From Ichthyophonus hoferi (Eukaryota; Opisthokonta; Ichthyosporea; Ichthyophonida; Ichthyophonidae), in contig NAOQ01000300.1 of the NCBI GenBank assembly GCA_002751075.1, forward strand, positions 2,079-66,078: DNA of 64,000 bases, written 5' to 3'. This document shows positions 23,574 to 36,762 of this stretch, piece by piece (positions within the stretch are counted from its first letter, which is position 1; every line of letters starts with the position of its first letter). The notes beneath the pieces are model-generated. The model had not been told where the DNA came from and did not search any database. It saw only the letters and a list, made by a program, of their open reading frames with translations. The position numbers and the translations under genes were made by a program.

Positions 23574-26500
23574 TTATTTCTTCTTAGGATTCTTGAAAAA
23601 CGTATCAATGGTGTGCTGTTGTGGGTCAGGTTTCCGAGCACCCTTATTTGACCTACCCTTACTCCTTGAACCCTAAAAAACAAAGTTGAAAGTGCTTATC
23701 AGTTAATTTGCTAATAATATTTTTCCTACCATTTAGGCATATATCAGTGAAATATAACACAGTAAGATTTCATAAATTTGGTCATGGTCAAATTGCCTGC
23801 CACAGTTACTGTATTTCTGTTCAATGATTAGTTAGAGACAATTCCATCAATTCCAGAACCAAAATTAGATTTCTGCCCCATCTAGTCTCTTTTATTCTCT
23901 TCATCCTAAAACAGGACATCATTCGTTGTAGTAATCCCCAACCACGCCTTCACAACTTCCATACGGAGTTTACATCAAATTCATACCAGTACTCACCTTT
24001 GGGCCATTATTTGCTGTGGCATCCTCGAATACTTTAAATACCTTCCGCATGGCTGTGGATAAGGCCGAGGTCTGTCCGAAGGGAAAATTAATCACACCAC
24101 AGTGACAAATGCTCCTATCACCCCCCTCTTCCCCCAACCCATCTAGCCCACTTTATCAATTATAAATAACTTTTCATCTCCACACCTCATTGTAGTTGTT
24201 CTCTAGTCCCACACTCCTTGCATACTCAACCCATACAACATAATCTTGTTTGTGAGAATCTACATGGGCAGATTCAACAATGTCCTCTATACTGTACAAG
24301 CATAGTGCAGCCTTGACGACAGTAACACAAAGAAAATGTTGAAAGAGAGAGATAATGAAAAAGGAATAAAAGATCTGAGAGGAACTATGGAAGTTATGAA
24401 TACACCAGAACAGATAGGCCAGTAGGTTTAATAAATAGGCAGTGTAATTAAACCAAATGTAGCTGGCAGAAGTATGTAATGCATAGTCCACATTTATCCC
24501 CTATTATATACCTCCAAATCACCGTGATTAATCCATTTCAGTGCCTGCCCCTTTAGGTCGCTGTGGAAGGTTAGATCATGTGTCAGGGCCCAAGTTTGAT
24601 AGCAATAAGAGTTCATTTATGGACCACATCGTTATTTTAACTTTGCTTGTGTATTATAGTTATATATATAAGTACTTTTATGCCAATGTGCAAGATATCC
24701 ATATATATGCGTCCAGCTGTAGTTTTGCATGAGTGAAGGCGTGAAGGAGTAAATACATCCCAATAGAAATACAACCATAAGATGTAAGTAAAACAAGACA
24801 ATATTAACATGAAATACCACAACCAAATCTACTTACCCAATTGCAGCAGGTTCAACCGTGAGTGGAACCTCTACAGATTCGACCAGGTAGGTGTGATGGA
24901 TGTGGGAAAACTGATGCCGCACAGACCCTGTGGGTCCCACAGTGGGCCTGTCAACACACTGATCATAGCTGTCTATACACTATATTGAGGGTTAACTTAG
25001 GTATAACAGGGACCTATTGCAAAAACATTTATAAAACCATACCAGATACAGCCAAGAATATCAAATAAAATAAAGTCTACAAGGTCCTTCAGAATACCTA
25101 TTATCCAACCTCCGGTACTGTGGGTAAGCATATGGATAAACTAAATGGTTCTCGTTCAATCTGTCCCTCATGATCGCCCTACATACACACATACCACAGT
25201 CATTTCGTTGGCTGCCACCAGGCAGTGTCAAGTCTAGACTGTTAAAACACCGGGAATTCATAGCCTTTTTGCGACTGGTGTAGGATGGCTTGTCCTCGTC
25301 CCCTTCAAGGGTACAGCTTGGAAATTCCCACAGACCTGCCAGTAGACCTGGAAAGGGAGGGGAAAGAGTGAGATAACATGTGATAAGAACTATATGTACA
25401 GTGCAAGAGCCATATCAATCTCTTCCCACCATCTTTACATTCCTTTCATTAAGTAGTGTCCAATTACTTACTTCACGGATTTCTATGTACCAATGAAGAA
25501 TAATGGCATGCTCATTAAGGAATAGATCTTGCCAGTATCAACTAAGGCTATCCCCCCATCCCATATACCCTCTTCTCTTCCCACCATCACCTGTCTCAGG
25601 CCGGCGGACTAGCAGATACTGGACCTCGCCCTCTCCTCCATCCTGGAATACCACACATACACACACTGTCTCTTGTTTTGGCTTCTTTTTTTCTCCTTTG
25701 AAGGGGTATGCTGTCACGGTTATTCGTGGCAAGCCGGCTACATGTGGAGGAAAAGAAAATAGAATTAATATTGATGAGATAGAAAAATAAAACATAGATA
25801 ACAGTGGAAGGCTAGCAAGAAAAAATATAGACAAATTAAAGGAAAGGTAGAATAGTTAGTTATTTTCCCTACCAATAGGATATTGTCATAACGGACCACA
25901 CCTTGCAAAGTTATTTAACACCCAAACACTAACATCAGCACATACTTAAATAATCAAATCTACAAGCATAAAGCATATGGCTCAACACTAACAAACCAAT
26001 AAAGATAAAAATATAAAACAATTCTAACAAAACCCTCATTGATAACCCACTCATTTATAAAAGATAGTTGACTAAGCAGACTGTCCTATAGTTTATTGGG
26101 TTGTTTTGTCTTATGATTTATTGGGAAGCTTCGTTGCAAGCAAAGATGCACTGACATGCCAGTTATTACCTTAGAGCACAGATTATTAAATACTCCTAGT
26201 ATAGTATAATGTAGTACAGTATAGTAGAGTAAAGTATAATATAACATAGTATAGTACGGTAGAGTGAGGTTCAACACATACCTGTATCATCTCCAGGGGG
26301 CCCACATAAACTACAACTACTATCTGAGCTCATAGCTGCTTCAGCAACAAAGAAAAACATGACATGGAGTACAGAGTTGTTAGCTTTATTTCCTTCTTCA
26401 AAATGTACGTTTGTCTATACCCTTCCTCGATGGCTCCTTTCCCGGCTCTATCTGTTCATTTAATCTTTGTCTGATTAATGCTATGCAATTGTCCATTGGT

Positions 26501-27579
26501 TCACTTACACATGCAGTAGCTTGTACCCTTCACCCCTGTTGTTATCTGTCGTATGTGACATATACCTTCGTTTCTTTTGGAAACACTTCTCCTTTTGTTT
26601 CAAATATATGTCTATGCTCACTCTAGTTCTTATCCAATATCCAATGCCATATGTCTCCTGCATATTCCTACACCTCCCTTCAATTCCCGCAACACACAAC
26701 CACTTAACCAAATAAGCCAACATAAATACCATAGCGACAACTATGACCATGGCCCAAATCACAACCATCATTGCAGTTACATTCATCTATCTAATAATGG
26801 AATGCAAAAGGGAAAATATTTACCAAATAATAAATCTTAAAAAAAATACCATATTTCAACAGAAAACTCCCTTCCTATTATTTACCCTTGGATTCAGCGG
26901 CTGATGTTTTCATTATTAATATATCTTGATTATTCTGTTCGTGCCATTTTACCTATAGTGGTGGTTTCACTTAAGAGTGGGGCTAGCTACACACACAATG
27001 GTATGTTTTTTAAAAAACTTTGGTAGAAGAAAGAGACAGAGTAAAAAAAAAAAAAGAAAAAAAAAGGGGATGGATTAGAAGTGATGTAGAAATGATGGGT
27101 ATTGGTGTAGACAATAATAGGTAGAATATTTATCATCGCCAATAAATATAATAAAACATGTACATATGTGCAGAAACAGGTTGATTCTCGCGGCAATTCG
27201 CGACAAAAGGCACCGAAATAGATGGAGAGAAAGAGACAGATAAAAGAACAGAATGCATGAAAATGTTTAGCATATAAGATAAAAAGAATAAAATATAGTA
27301 GAAAAAATAGTTAGGGTCCAAAGCCTACCTCAGCAAGACCACGGCAATGGGAAGATACTGGGCAGGAAGCACACACGGGATTCTTAGGTGTACACACAGT
27401 AGCGCCCAGCTCCATGAGGGACTGGTTGAAGTCCCCAGGCCTATCTGCAGGTACCAGCTGCTTGGCTAGGGCCCTAGACCGAGGATCAGTCTTACTCGTG
27501 AGAGAGGCCAAAGGAATATTAAGTAATTACGTGCACATATAGACATATGCATGTACATACATAGATATCCACCCTTGAG

Positions 27580-27612
<33 letters not shown>

Positions 27613-30600
27613 ATGCATAAGAGAACACGGTTATTAACATATGGGCGTATACAACCACATGCATATATGTATGGACATATACCGATATATATGTATATTT
27701 GTATACATCAACAAGCTAGTATCAAAGCTTACCAAATATGGTTCAAGTTAGCCGCAACCTTCACATCACAGCCAATAGCTCGCATGCGAGTCAGTACCCT
27801 CACCACATTGCCATCCAATAACTCTACTTGCTCATCATAGGCAATAGATGCTATGGCACCTGAGAATAGAATAAGTAGCGAGAGAGAAGAGGAGAGAGAG
27901 AAAAAACAACAATAATAAAAAGCATAGGGAAAACCAAAAATAAATAAATGAGAGGGAGTGAAGAATTTATAATGAGTTCATAACTGGAATAGTAACAGAC
28001 CATAATGGAGGACAGGTAATAGTAAACAATAGTGCTGCTAGTAGCCAATAATATAGTTACAGCAACGGGATATTCATCAGGAGTGTAGGAAGAAAGTAGA
28101 CAGAGTCTTATCCAGGAATAAAAAGGGGTCACGGGCTTGTACAAAAGCACATATGCAATTAAATATAGAAACATCAACAACCTAACCAATACCAATACTT
28201 CTTACGATATTAAATAACAAACATAAGCATGCTCTTATTCAGTCCCAAGCAAGACCCCAGTACCCATCTAATCTCTTAGCCCAACACAAGTGTCAGTTTT
28301 CGTTCTAATTTTGTAATACAAATCAATCCACTTCCCTTTTATAATGAAAACAATAAAGACATAGGAAAACAGTGAAGAGGGAAAATAGAAGGCTAAAGAA
28401 CACATGATAGAGAGTGTATACCAGCTGTATAGGGGCCCACTCCAGGAATTGACTTGAGCAGTTCGCCTGCAGTGGCTGGTAGTTTTCCCGCATGGTCCGC
28501 CATTATCTGGGTACCATACATATGAGATAGGTAGGCAAGCAATGGTTTGATTAAATAACAAGTAGGCATATAATGGTCAATAAGATATGAAACAGAGAAA
28601 AACAAAGAGAAATAAACACCAAAATATAAAAATAAAAATGCATGAAGACAGGGGGTCATGGAGAGAGACTGCAGCATATGTTGATCAACAATAGCAATCA
28701 CAATAACAATAGCATATAATGTATATACATAAGTGAAAGTTGGAGAGATGCAGATACAATACCTTTTGGGCGCCCTCGTGTAATCTTCTTGCCCTAGAAT
28801 AATAACCTAATCCAGACCACGCCTCGTTCACCTCCTGAAAGCCACCGGTCATTTATTGGTTATGGAGACCTACATAATGTAAAGACCAATCACAGTCTGC
28901 CCATATCACACGGAATAAAAGTACATCATTGTGCAATATAAAGAAAAATTAAGTCAACAATAAAAAATGTGGCCTCATGAAGGAACTGAGAAAAATAGAA
29001 TAAACCAAAAACAAACAGGCACATGTAATAGGCAAGAAAACGGTGTCCTGGTATATCATGATTGGTATAGATCATGCTGATTGTAGGAAAACAACCAATC
29101 ATTCTATTCATTACCATCGACAGTGATCCAATACACAACGTGTAAATAACGCAGTCAATTGCATTTCCGATCACTTTAATGCAGCCCAATTACTGCACAA
29201 ATAGGCATATAGTAGCCCTATATATAACTAAAACACGTACTGGCTAGAAGTCACACCTAGATAACACCCACCTCCAGTGTAGCGCGGGAGAGTGCTTCAA
29301 CAGATGGCCATCGCTAATTGAACCAGAACAGATGGTTAACTATATATAACAGTTATCATGCACATGTGGGCCAGTCATACCAATTGCTATATCAGACCCA
29401 TAACAAACATTCTATCTTGGATAGTATGATTATGCTTAGCCATATGTTGTTAAATAATGCAATATGATGGAATGGAGTAGGGGTGTATGTATGCACCAGT
29501 GGCATACACCATCAAATTATCAAGCTATCATTGGGAACTAAGGCTGGATAGCCAAAATGACTATAATAAATAGAGAGAATCCTACCATGGGCCAGCAAGT
29601 CTACACTTCTATAATGGCATCTAGTGGCATCTTCAAATTATCAAAAGTGGTATATATGTGATGTGATAGTACGTAGGGGTATGTGACTATAATCAACAAC
29701 AATCCAGTGCTTAGGTGTTAATACGAAACAAGAATGGAAAATGTGAGAAAAGCCAAGGCTATGCGATATAATATTAGAGAAACAAAGCAATATATATATG
29801 GAGGTGAAGTGAGGCAGGTGTATAGAAACAGTGGATTTTAACACGGTCACTGCGCAACTCAGTGCACATGTTTTAAACCAATTCTATAAAACTGATAGGT
29901 AGAGATAAAAGAGGCACGACACATAGCAGAGGTAAAACGATTACCTTCATCCATCGACGATAATAGTCCATCACTGTGACTACTTGGGTCTGTCGTTGTG
30001 TTTTGTAGTATTGTACAAATATAGGCGTTTGTGTATGTATAAATGTAAGTAAGATGGTAGTAATATAGGTATATGTGTACAAATAAACGCATGTATGGAA
30101 ATATATCCATAAATGTGAGAACAAATGTGAGTAGGTTTGTAGGCACATATGCATGAGCATATATATGTATGTGAATATAAAGGAAATAGTGTGGATGAGG
30201 CGGTTAGAACCAAAGCATACCCAACTATAAATATGTGCATAACACATTTAGTCATGGTAGCGTATTGCCTGAAAGTATCAAAGTGAAGTGACTGACTTTA
30301 TCTACTAGCAAGTATCATTGATGGTAATGACCTCACTGTTGCGAGGGAGGCCATTTATACCTAATATATCTCTGGGGGATAGTGCAGTGAATCATAAGCA
30401 GTTTATGCCAAACACAGTGGGGGTGGGGCGGTGACACTTGCCTGCTGCAACATGATCTCTGATACCCACACTGTTTAGAATAACATGTCAGTCATAGCGT
30501 CTATCTTCTATCAACCTCAATTATATTTAAATAGTAAACAATGTGCATCTTTATCAATCTCAATACCCTGTTGTTTCAGTTATTCTGCACCACGGTATAG

Positions 30601-32310
30601 AATTACACCATATAGTATAGTATGGTACAGCATAGTAACACATTCGCCCACATATTATCTAAGCACCAATCACCTTGCTTGTGCCATTATAGACAGCCAA
30701 CAAAGTCTTTCTGGTATAAAAAAATCCCGAAAGAGCCATCCTATTGACTAAGTATTTCAAATGAAATAGAAGGAGTGAGAGTGAGAAGCTGAGGGTATGT
30801 GGTATAAATAGAGGTCCAATCTGGAATGTCCAGTAGGTAATAGTGTGCTTGGCAGACCATGGATTAGAAAGATCTAATAGCAATAAAAAATATAACTATA
30901 GCAATCAATGAATAATACTTAATAAAACTAGTAACAAAAGTAACGCAATAGCCATTTCATCAATAAAAATGATCGTCCAAATAAAGATACAAATAAAGAC
31001 CAATGATTAGTCAAAATAATAAAAACAGTAATAATACTAATACTGATTTAAATATCAACTAAAGATACTCCTATAACATTAAGAGTACTGGAATTAAAAA
31101 TAACAATCACGAGCCCTACCTGCATATGCACGGTTCACATGACCATAGGCAATGGCACTGTCTTTCTCTACCTTAGCCTGGTCACAAATCTTTAGAAAGT
31201 TTGGCTTTGTGGGTAAGGAATGGGTTAAATAACTTACAGGATGAGTCTGCCTTTCAAAGTGCCTATCCTTTCACAACTTCCTTAAGGCTATGCTATTTTA
31301 TTATCTCCACAGAACCTACTGCCTTCCTTCCAATCCATGATACCACCATGCACATATAAAATGAGTCGACAATGTTAATCTTTTTGTAACAAAAAAGTAA
31401 ATACCAAAATCCGCAATACAAGTCATATACAGTAAGATCATAAACATGACCTACACTAGGTAGACGCCAGGGGAGGACCCTCTGGTTGATGTCATACCAG
31501 TCCAGCAAGCCTTGCTGGATGTTTGTAACATCATAAGGTTGAAACTCATGATAGGCTGGCCCATGATGGGCCTTGCATGAGGGCCGAGCCTCTATGTCAG
31601 GGTTGGAAGATAGGGTTGTTTAATAGGCAAACGGAGACGGTATAATACGGGAAATGCATTTATTTTTACTTTTAAAAGGGTAAATTACATACATGTTTGC
31701 TCAGGAAATCAATTAATAGTTTAAATGCATAAAACTTTCATATGAAAACTGAATATGCGCATATATTCCAAGAAATATACAGAGTTATATGTACAGGAGC
31801 AGGTAAGCTCATAGGAGGATAGCGTCAAGGTAAGAGAATAGGAGGTCAGCCAGAATCTTGCCCATTCCTGTCTGGAGAACAATCTCTTTGTATAGTATAA
31901 AAACATATTGTAATAAGGTTAATGTGCATTCCTGTTTCTTTGGATGTACATAAACTGGTCATAGATGTTTTCATTCCTCTCACCGGTAAGGAAAATGCAA
32001 TTGCAAGCACACAACTTGTATACATGCGGAAGTGTCTGTAACCAGACAGTACATAATCATAAGGCAAATAGAAGTACATAATATTTTTTGCAAAAAAAAC
32101 AGCAAACCAGTACCAACCTGCCAGCAAGTCCTCTATATCTTGTACAGTTGGCTCCTTTTTTACAACGTGCTCCTTTTTTACATCGTGCTCTTTTTTTGCC
32201 ACAGGCTCTTCCTTGTTCTTTTTTGTTGTTGGCCGCTTTGGTAATTTCTCCGCCACCAGAAGGCTTGTAGATTGCCGTTTAGAGGACCTAGTCTCGTACA
32301 TTATCCCCAT
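23574..32310 (-). CDS. MUTYH: Adenine DNA glycosylase MUTYH, 18 exons, about 542 aa
   Basis: Removes adenine mispaired with 8-oxoguanine in base excision repair. Exons: 32310-32118, 31510-31455, 31177-31120, 30470-30442, 29989-29945, 29313-29272, 28834-28763, 28506-28422, 27859-27733, 27473-27329, 26952-26886, 26338-26282, 25737-25591, 25347-25187, 24958-24837, 24560-24512, 24071-23997, 23672-23574. Phases join to 543 codons, close to the human length. Order: Lys-rich N-terminus ([10 protein letters not shown], nuclear-signal-like); [28 protein letters not shown] with the catalytic Glu; [18 protein letters not shown]; helix-hairpin-helix [22 protein letters not shown] with the catalytic Asp; iron-sulfur ligands C-x6-C-x2-C-x5-C in [21 protein letters not shown], matching the zinc linchpin of animal enzymes; a Nudix-like 8-oxoG-reading domain ([34 protein letters not shown]); and a terminal PCNA-binding box QQHTIDTFF. 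The intron after the 29-base fourth exon is GC-AG (CAG|gcaagt). The donor of the exon ending 25187 could instead be at 25195. Confidence 0.96.
26195..26270. repeat. Degenerate AGTATAGTA tract
   Basis: Variants of gtatagtataatgtagtaca in a MUTYH intron, of the same ACTATA character (opposite strand) as the array in the cyclin gene. Confidence 0.65.
27578..27608. repeat. TA dinucleotide microsatellite
   Basis: About 30 bases of near-perfect TA repeat in a MUTYH intron. Confidence 0.9.
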
Positions 32311-33003
32311 CTCTCCGTTGAAAATATGATTGTTGCACCTGTAACCACTATTCTTTATATTGCCTCAGGTTCATTCCCATCTCAATTCTATTTTTTATTT
32401 CCTTTCTCAACTCGTAGCTAGCGGTAGTCTTTTATGGTATACAGGGTAAGGCAAAGACAGATAGACAGATAAGAAATTATGGGGTAAAGGAAAAAACACG
32501 GAATGGGAGATCCTAATAGCCCTAAAGATTTACTAGGGTAGACTAGTAGTGTATAGTCCTGGCCCAGTGGATTGTAATCCTCAGTCTAGATTTCAGGCAA
32601 GCAGGTTGCATGCAGTCTTTATATTCTTATTTTTGGCGCCAAAATTAGAAATTCACCAATAAATAACCTTATTAATTCTAATAATTGTGCAAAAGCCCAG
32701 GATTATCTTAAAATAGTTATAGCTTCGTATGGCTATTGGCTAACTTATAAAGACTTCCCAGACAATAAATAGTAGGTTTAACCACCAATTAAAAAGGAGA
32801 TTGTATTAGGAACGAATAGGGGTTATAAATATATACTAGATAGACTGCAGAGCAATATGGTATAGAAAGATATATATAATACAAGATAATAGTATATATT
32901 AAGTAGGCTAGAAAGGGAGTGTTCAGTATGGAAAGATATATATAATATAATAATATATTTTAGATAAATCATAGAGAGTTATATAAGAATAAGCAGTGGC
33001 AGG
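32311..33003. promoter_or_regulatory. Shared intergenic region between divergent MUTYH and the coiled-coil gene
   Basis: The two start codons lie 693 bases apart on opposite strands, so this segment must carry both promoters. An exact 17-base sequence (gaaagatatatataata) occurs twice in the same orientation, at 32865-32881 and 32931-32947, and each copy is preceded by tatgg-like sequence. TATA-like AT runs and ATTGG/CCAAT pentamers are present, but I cannot assign a promoter element to either gene. Confidence 0.55.
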
Positions 33004-36000
33004 ATGGGCAGGAAAGATGACGAGAGTGGACCCGGTTCGCCGCCGGATTCGGATTCGGATGAGAGGGAAACACCAGAAGGTAGGAAAGGAAGAGGTTGGG
33101 GAGACGATGTTTATAGGAACACCTAGACAGGAAGCATCCTATTGGCAGATACGTTGTTAAGAGTGTGAGTGGGGGAATGAGTTATATCTATAAGGCTGTC
33201 TGTATGGCTATAGCACTATATTTAATGGCTATTTCCTCCCAGTCAGACAGGAAGACGACATAATCCTAGAACTACAAAGGGACCTTCTCCGCGTTAAGGT
33301 AGGTTATAGGATGTGGACCTACCGCTCTTCCTACCTTGCACCTTGGTAGTCCCTAACCCTTTACCATACTTTGCCCTTAGGCTGACAGGGACCTCCTGAA
33401 GGGTAGTTGGCAGGCAGCTCAGCTAAAAGGCAAGCCATTAGCCATCTTATTATCTATAATATCTCTATATGTTGACTTGTATGTCTGTCGATGGTGGCAG
33501 GCTATTGTACTGGTGTCTTGTTTTGTGTATATAGAGGTTTGAGTTTGCTTGTACAAGTGTTTTCTTTTTAGAAAGCTGTGCTGAAGGCTTACCATCACAT
33601 CTGCTAACATACCTCTAAGATTTATATATATACCTATTATTAACACGCATCTTTAGTATGTACATATGCCTATATAGTACACACCATTACTCTCTATAAC
33701 TGCTTGTTCATTTATACCTATATATATAGATATAGACATAGATACATAGATATATAGACATAATCCGTATTAATATATGTCCCACACACTACATTAATGC
33801 AGCCATCCAATTACGATGTATATCTACATAGCCATATAAATTAATAATTGTCATGACATATCACTTATATTGGCCGTTATATGCGTACAGTCCGCCGACA
33901 GGCTGAAGGTCATGCATCTCCTGTCTTATTGGTTGATGAAGACCCCGATGTATTGGTAGATCTTTTAAGAAAGCACAGGCATCTGAGCGCTTTAAGAGAG
34001 CGGCTGATGATGCAGGACATGGTTGCTAAGGCCGTTTGTGATAGGTGGGAGGGAGTAGATATATATATCTACTAATTTTAATGGTCATATGCAGCCATAC
34101 ATGTCCTGTGTGTGATAGGCTAGTCTATAGATAGATGAGGGATTTGATAGGTGGGAGTATTGTAGAGTAAATAGTGTGGGCATATGTGTATATATAATCC
34201 AAACATATATAAGGTTGTTATATATTCCTTGTATGAGTGCCGCCTATTGGCATGATAAAATTGGCATATTTATGCATGCCTTCTAATAGGTTGCTATGTA
34301 TGTACGATCTGTAAATTTCTATTTCTATATATAGGTCTGCACTTATGTCTGCTCCTAGATCTATTCCTATTGGTTGTCTCTATAAGAGCATGTAAGTCTC
34401 CAGCCGTGTCTAAGCTGCTGATCGGTGTAGAATCATGTATGGTAGTGGTAAAATGTTAATGCAGTGGTTGTATGGGCATATGTACTCATCCCTTGGTGTA
34501 AGTATAAAGGGGTGTTTGGCTAAGAACCTATAGATGTGGATGTATGGCGAGGAAGGCATACCATTAGCTACATTGTCTCTTTGATTCTATTTATTTTATC
34601 ATTCTATTCCTTCTTTCCTATGGTATTACGGTGTTTTAGTATCTGTCTGTCTGTTTGGGGCTTTTCCCTTTCTTGTTCTTTTAACAGACACACTCACGTG
34701 AACTCTTTGTAGTTTGTCTTTATCGTTGACCTGTCTCCCTGTATATATATATATATATCTGGGTGGGTGCAAAGATATTACAGGGTGCAATACTATACGA
34801 CTCCAACCCTGTCTCCTCCTCTCAGGGTTCGACTGAATGAAGAGCATAACCGATTAAATATGGCAGAAGACAAGGCCCTTAGTAATACAGATCACAGGTA
34901 CTGATTGATAGTAGGGAGAGGGGGAAGAAGGATGTTGTAGAAGATGGCTGTTAGTGTGAAAGGGGTGCCACATCTAGTTAGCCTGCCTATTACCCAATGT
35001 CACTATAAATAGATGTACCAATAGATGATGGGAGAGAGGGGCATAGGAGAGGACAGCTGGTTGGACGGGATGGGATGGGCCAAGCCTTGTACAGGCAGGT
35101 GGCGGCTGTATTAGTATATTTATGTGCTACGTAACCCTATTACCTTATCGCCTCTCTTTCTTTCTCGCTCTTTTCTATTGTAAGGTCCTGTTTATCCCCA
35201 CCCTACTAATCTTAATGGCAAAGGGCCCCTATGGAGGCCTTCTCCCAGGAGAGAGAGAATGAGGCCATCCTTTATCAAAGGAACAGTCAGCTGCAGGCTT
35301 TAAGGAAGAGGAGGGCAGGTAGGTGGTCTGACCCCCAGGGGTAAGTGCTAGGATAGAGAATAGAGAGGACTATATACTAGGTGGGGTCAGTTGGTATATT
35401 GTATTATATGACGTTGATTATGAAGGTAGTAAAGCTATTATCTTGTTGTAGATAGTATGTTCCTGTTTATGTAATTCTTTCCCACCCTGCATCTACCATG
35501 CTGCCTAGGGTATTGATAGATGCCTGACGTCATCGAGTGGTTAATGGTTGGTGGTATGTGTAAATACCCGATCGCAGATAAGGGTTGTGATTTTCCATCT
35601 CTCAGAGTCATTAGCTTTTTATGGACCAACAATGATAGTTCTTGTTGCTTTGAGACTGTACGTTTAGCACACACAACCTCATCTGTATATAAAGGGTGTT
35701 GTAATACTTAGTGGGAGCTGGTAGTGACTATGGCCTATACAGATCTTCTATATGATGTGATTGCAAAGAAAGAGGCATATAGCACGAAGCGGCGGGAGTA
35801 TATGGACTGGACCCAGCAGGTTGTTGCAGAGTAAGGGGCATTGCTTGTCTTTGTTATTTGCTGGTGTACTGGGGACTACTTGTATATGTGTAGGTGTATG
35901 TATATGTACGTGTGTATATTGTTTCCAATTACCCGTTCTGGGGTGGTACAATTGATGCATATCAGCCCACGATTTCTGTCCAATCGTACACTACTAATCC

Positions 36001-36762
36001 CTTTAAGCCTTATTATGCGGTTTATAGTATAATCCAGTTCTATGACTGGTTAATAATTGACACCCAATTGGACAAATCCAGTTTCACTTTACATTGCCTT
36101 ATACTATTATCATTGCATTATAATATATACCTTGTATATTATTATCGTTATATCATAATCTGTACCTTGTATACTATTATCGTTGCATTATAACGATGTA
36201 TACATGTTATAGTACTGTGATCGTTAAAGCAATGTCTCTTTAAGATAGACCATCCCTTCCCTCTCCTTCCTTCTCTATAATGGTAGGTGCCTATAAAAAA
36301 CTCTCCGCTTAAGCCTGTCCTACTCCTACTTACTAACAGTGACCTTCTTAGGGACCTGCAGGATGTGTTTGAACAACTAGATGCATGTTGCAACTTGTAC
36401 CAGGTAATAACTAAGAAGCCCTGTGTGTACGTATAGGTGTGCATGCATACACAACATAGCACAGTCTGTCTATAAACCCGCCCTGCCTGCCTTTCCTTCC
36501 CCCTTCCCCCTCTGACTCCTACGATTAATAACCATCAATCTACACTTTCTACCTCCCTGCCTATACCAAGTCGTTCATTTTCCTTTACTTTTCCCTCTCT
36601 TCCTAGCAGTATAGTGCTGTGTTTATTTCCATCGCCCATTTAAACCCCATCCATATCTCTATGCGCTAACTCTCTCTCCCCTAGGCCTTACTGGTGGCCT
36701 CTGGGGTGGATCCTATTGCCAATGACCTACCTTTGGCCGTGCCTAGGCCCAACCATACTTGA
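33004..36762 (+). CDS. Unrecognised coiled-coil protein, 9 exons, 249 aa
   Basis: I do not recognise the family. Exons: 33004-33079, 33243-33298, 33381-33429, 33891-34044, 34826-34897, 35224-35318, 35725-35830, 36340-36403, 36685-36762; every phase fits and the sum is exactly 250 codons ending TGA. The product opens with an acidic Ser/Pro/Asp stretch (GPGSPPDSDSDERETPE) and is then charged and helical with heptad-like leucines: DDIILELQRDLLRVKADRD, VLVDLLRKHRHLSALRERL, QRNSQLQALRKRRA, DDLLRDLQDVFEQL. It ends in a short non-helical tail (VASGVDPIANDLPLAVP). It has no signal peptide, membrane segment or catalytic motif. A structural or scaffolding role is only a guess. The third intron starts with GC (AAAAG|gcaagc). 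It is divergent from MUTYH and convergent with GATB. Confidence 0.82.
36105..36200. repeat. Roughly 35-base tandem repeat, about 2.5 copies
   Basis: Imperfect copies of a unit containing ccttgtatactattatcgtt within the intron before exon 8 of the coiled-coil gene. Confidence 0.55.

Noticed and set aside
29859-30255. Overlapping minus-strand frames of 90-124 codons near exon 5 of MUTYH
   Set aside because: Only the 45 bases at 29989-29945 match MUTYH; the rest is intron that happens to be open.
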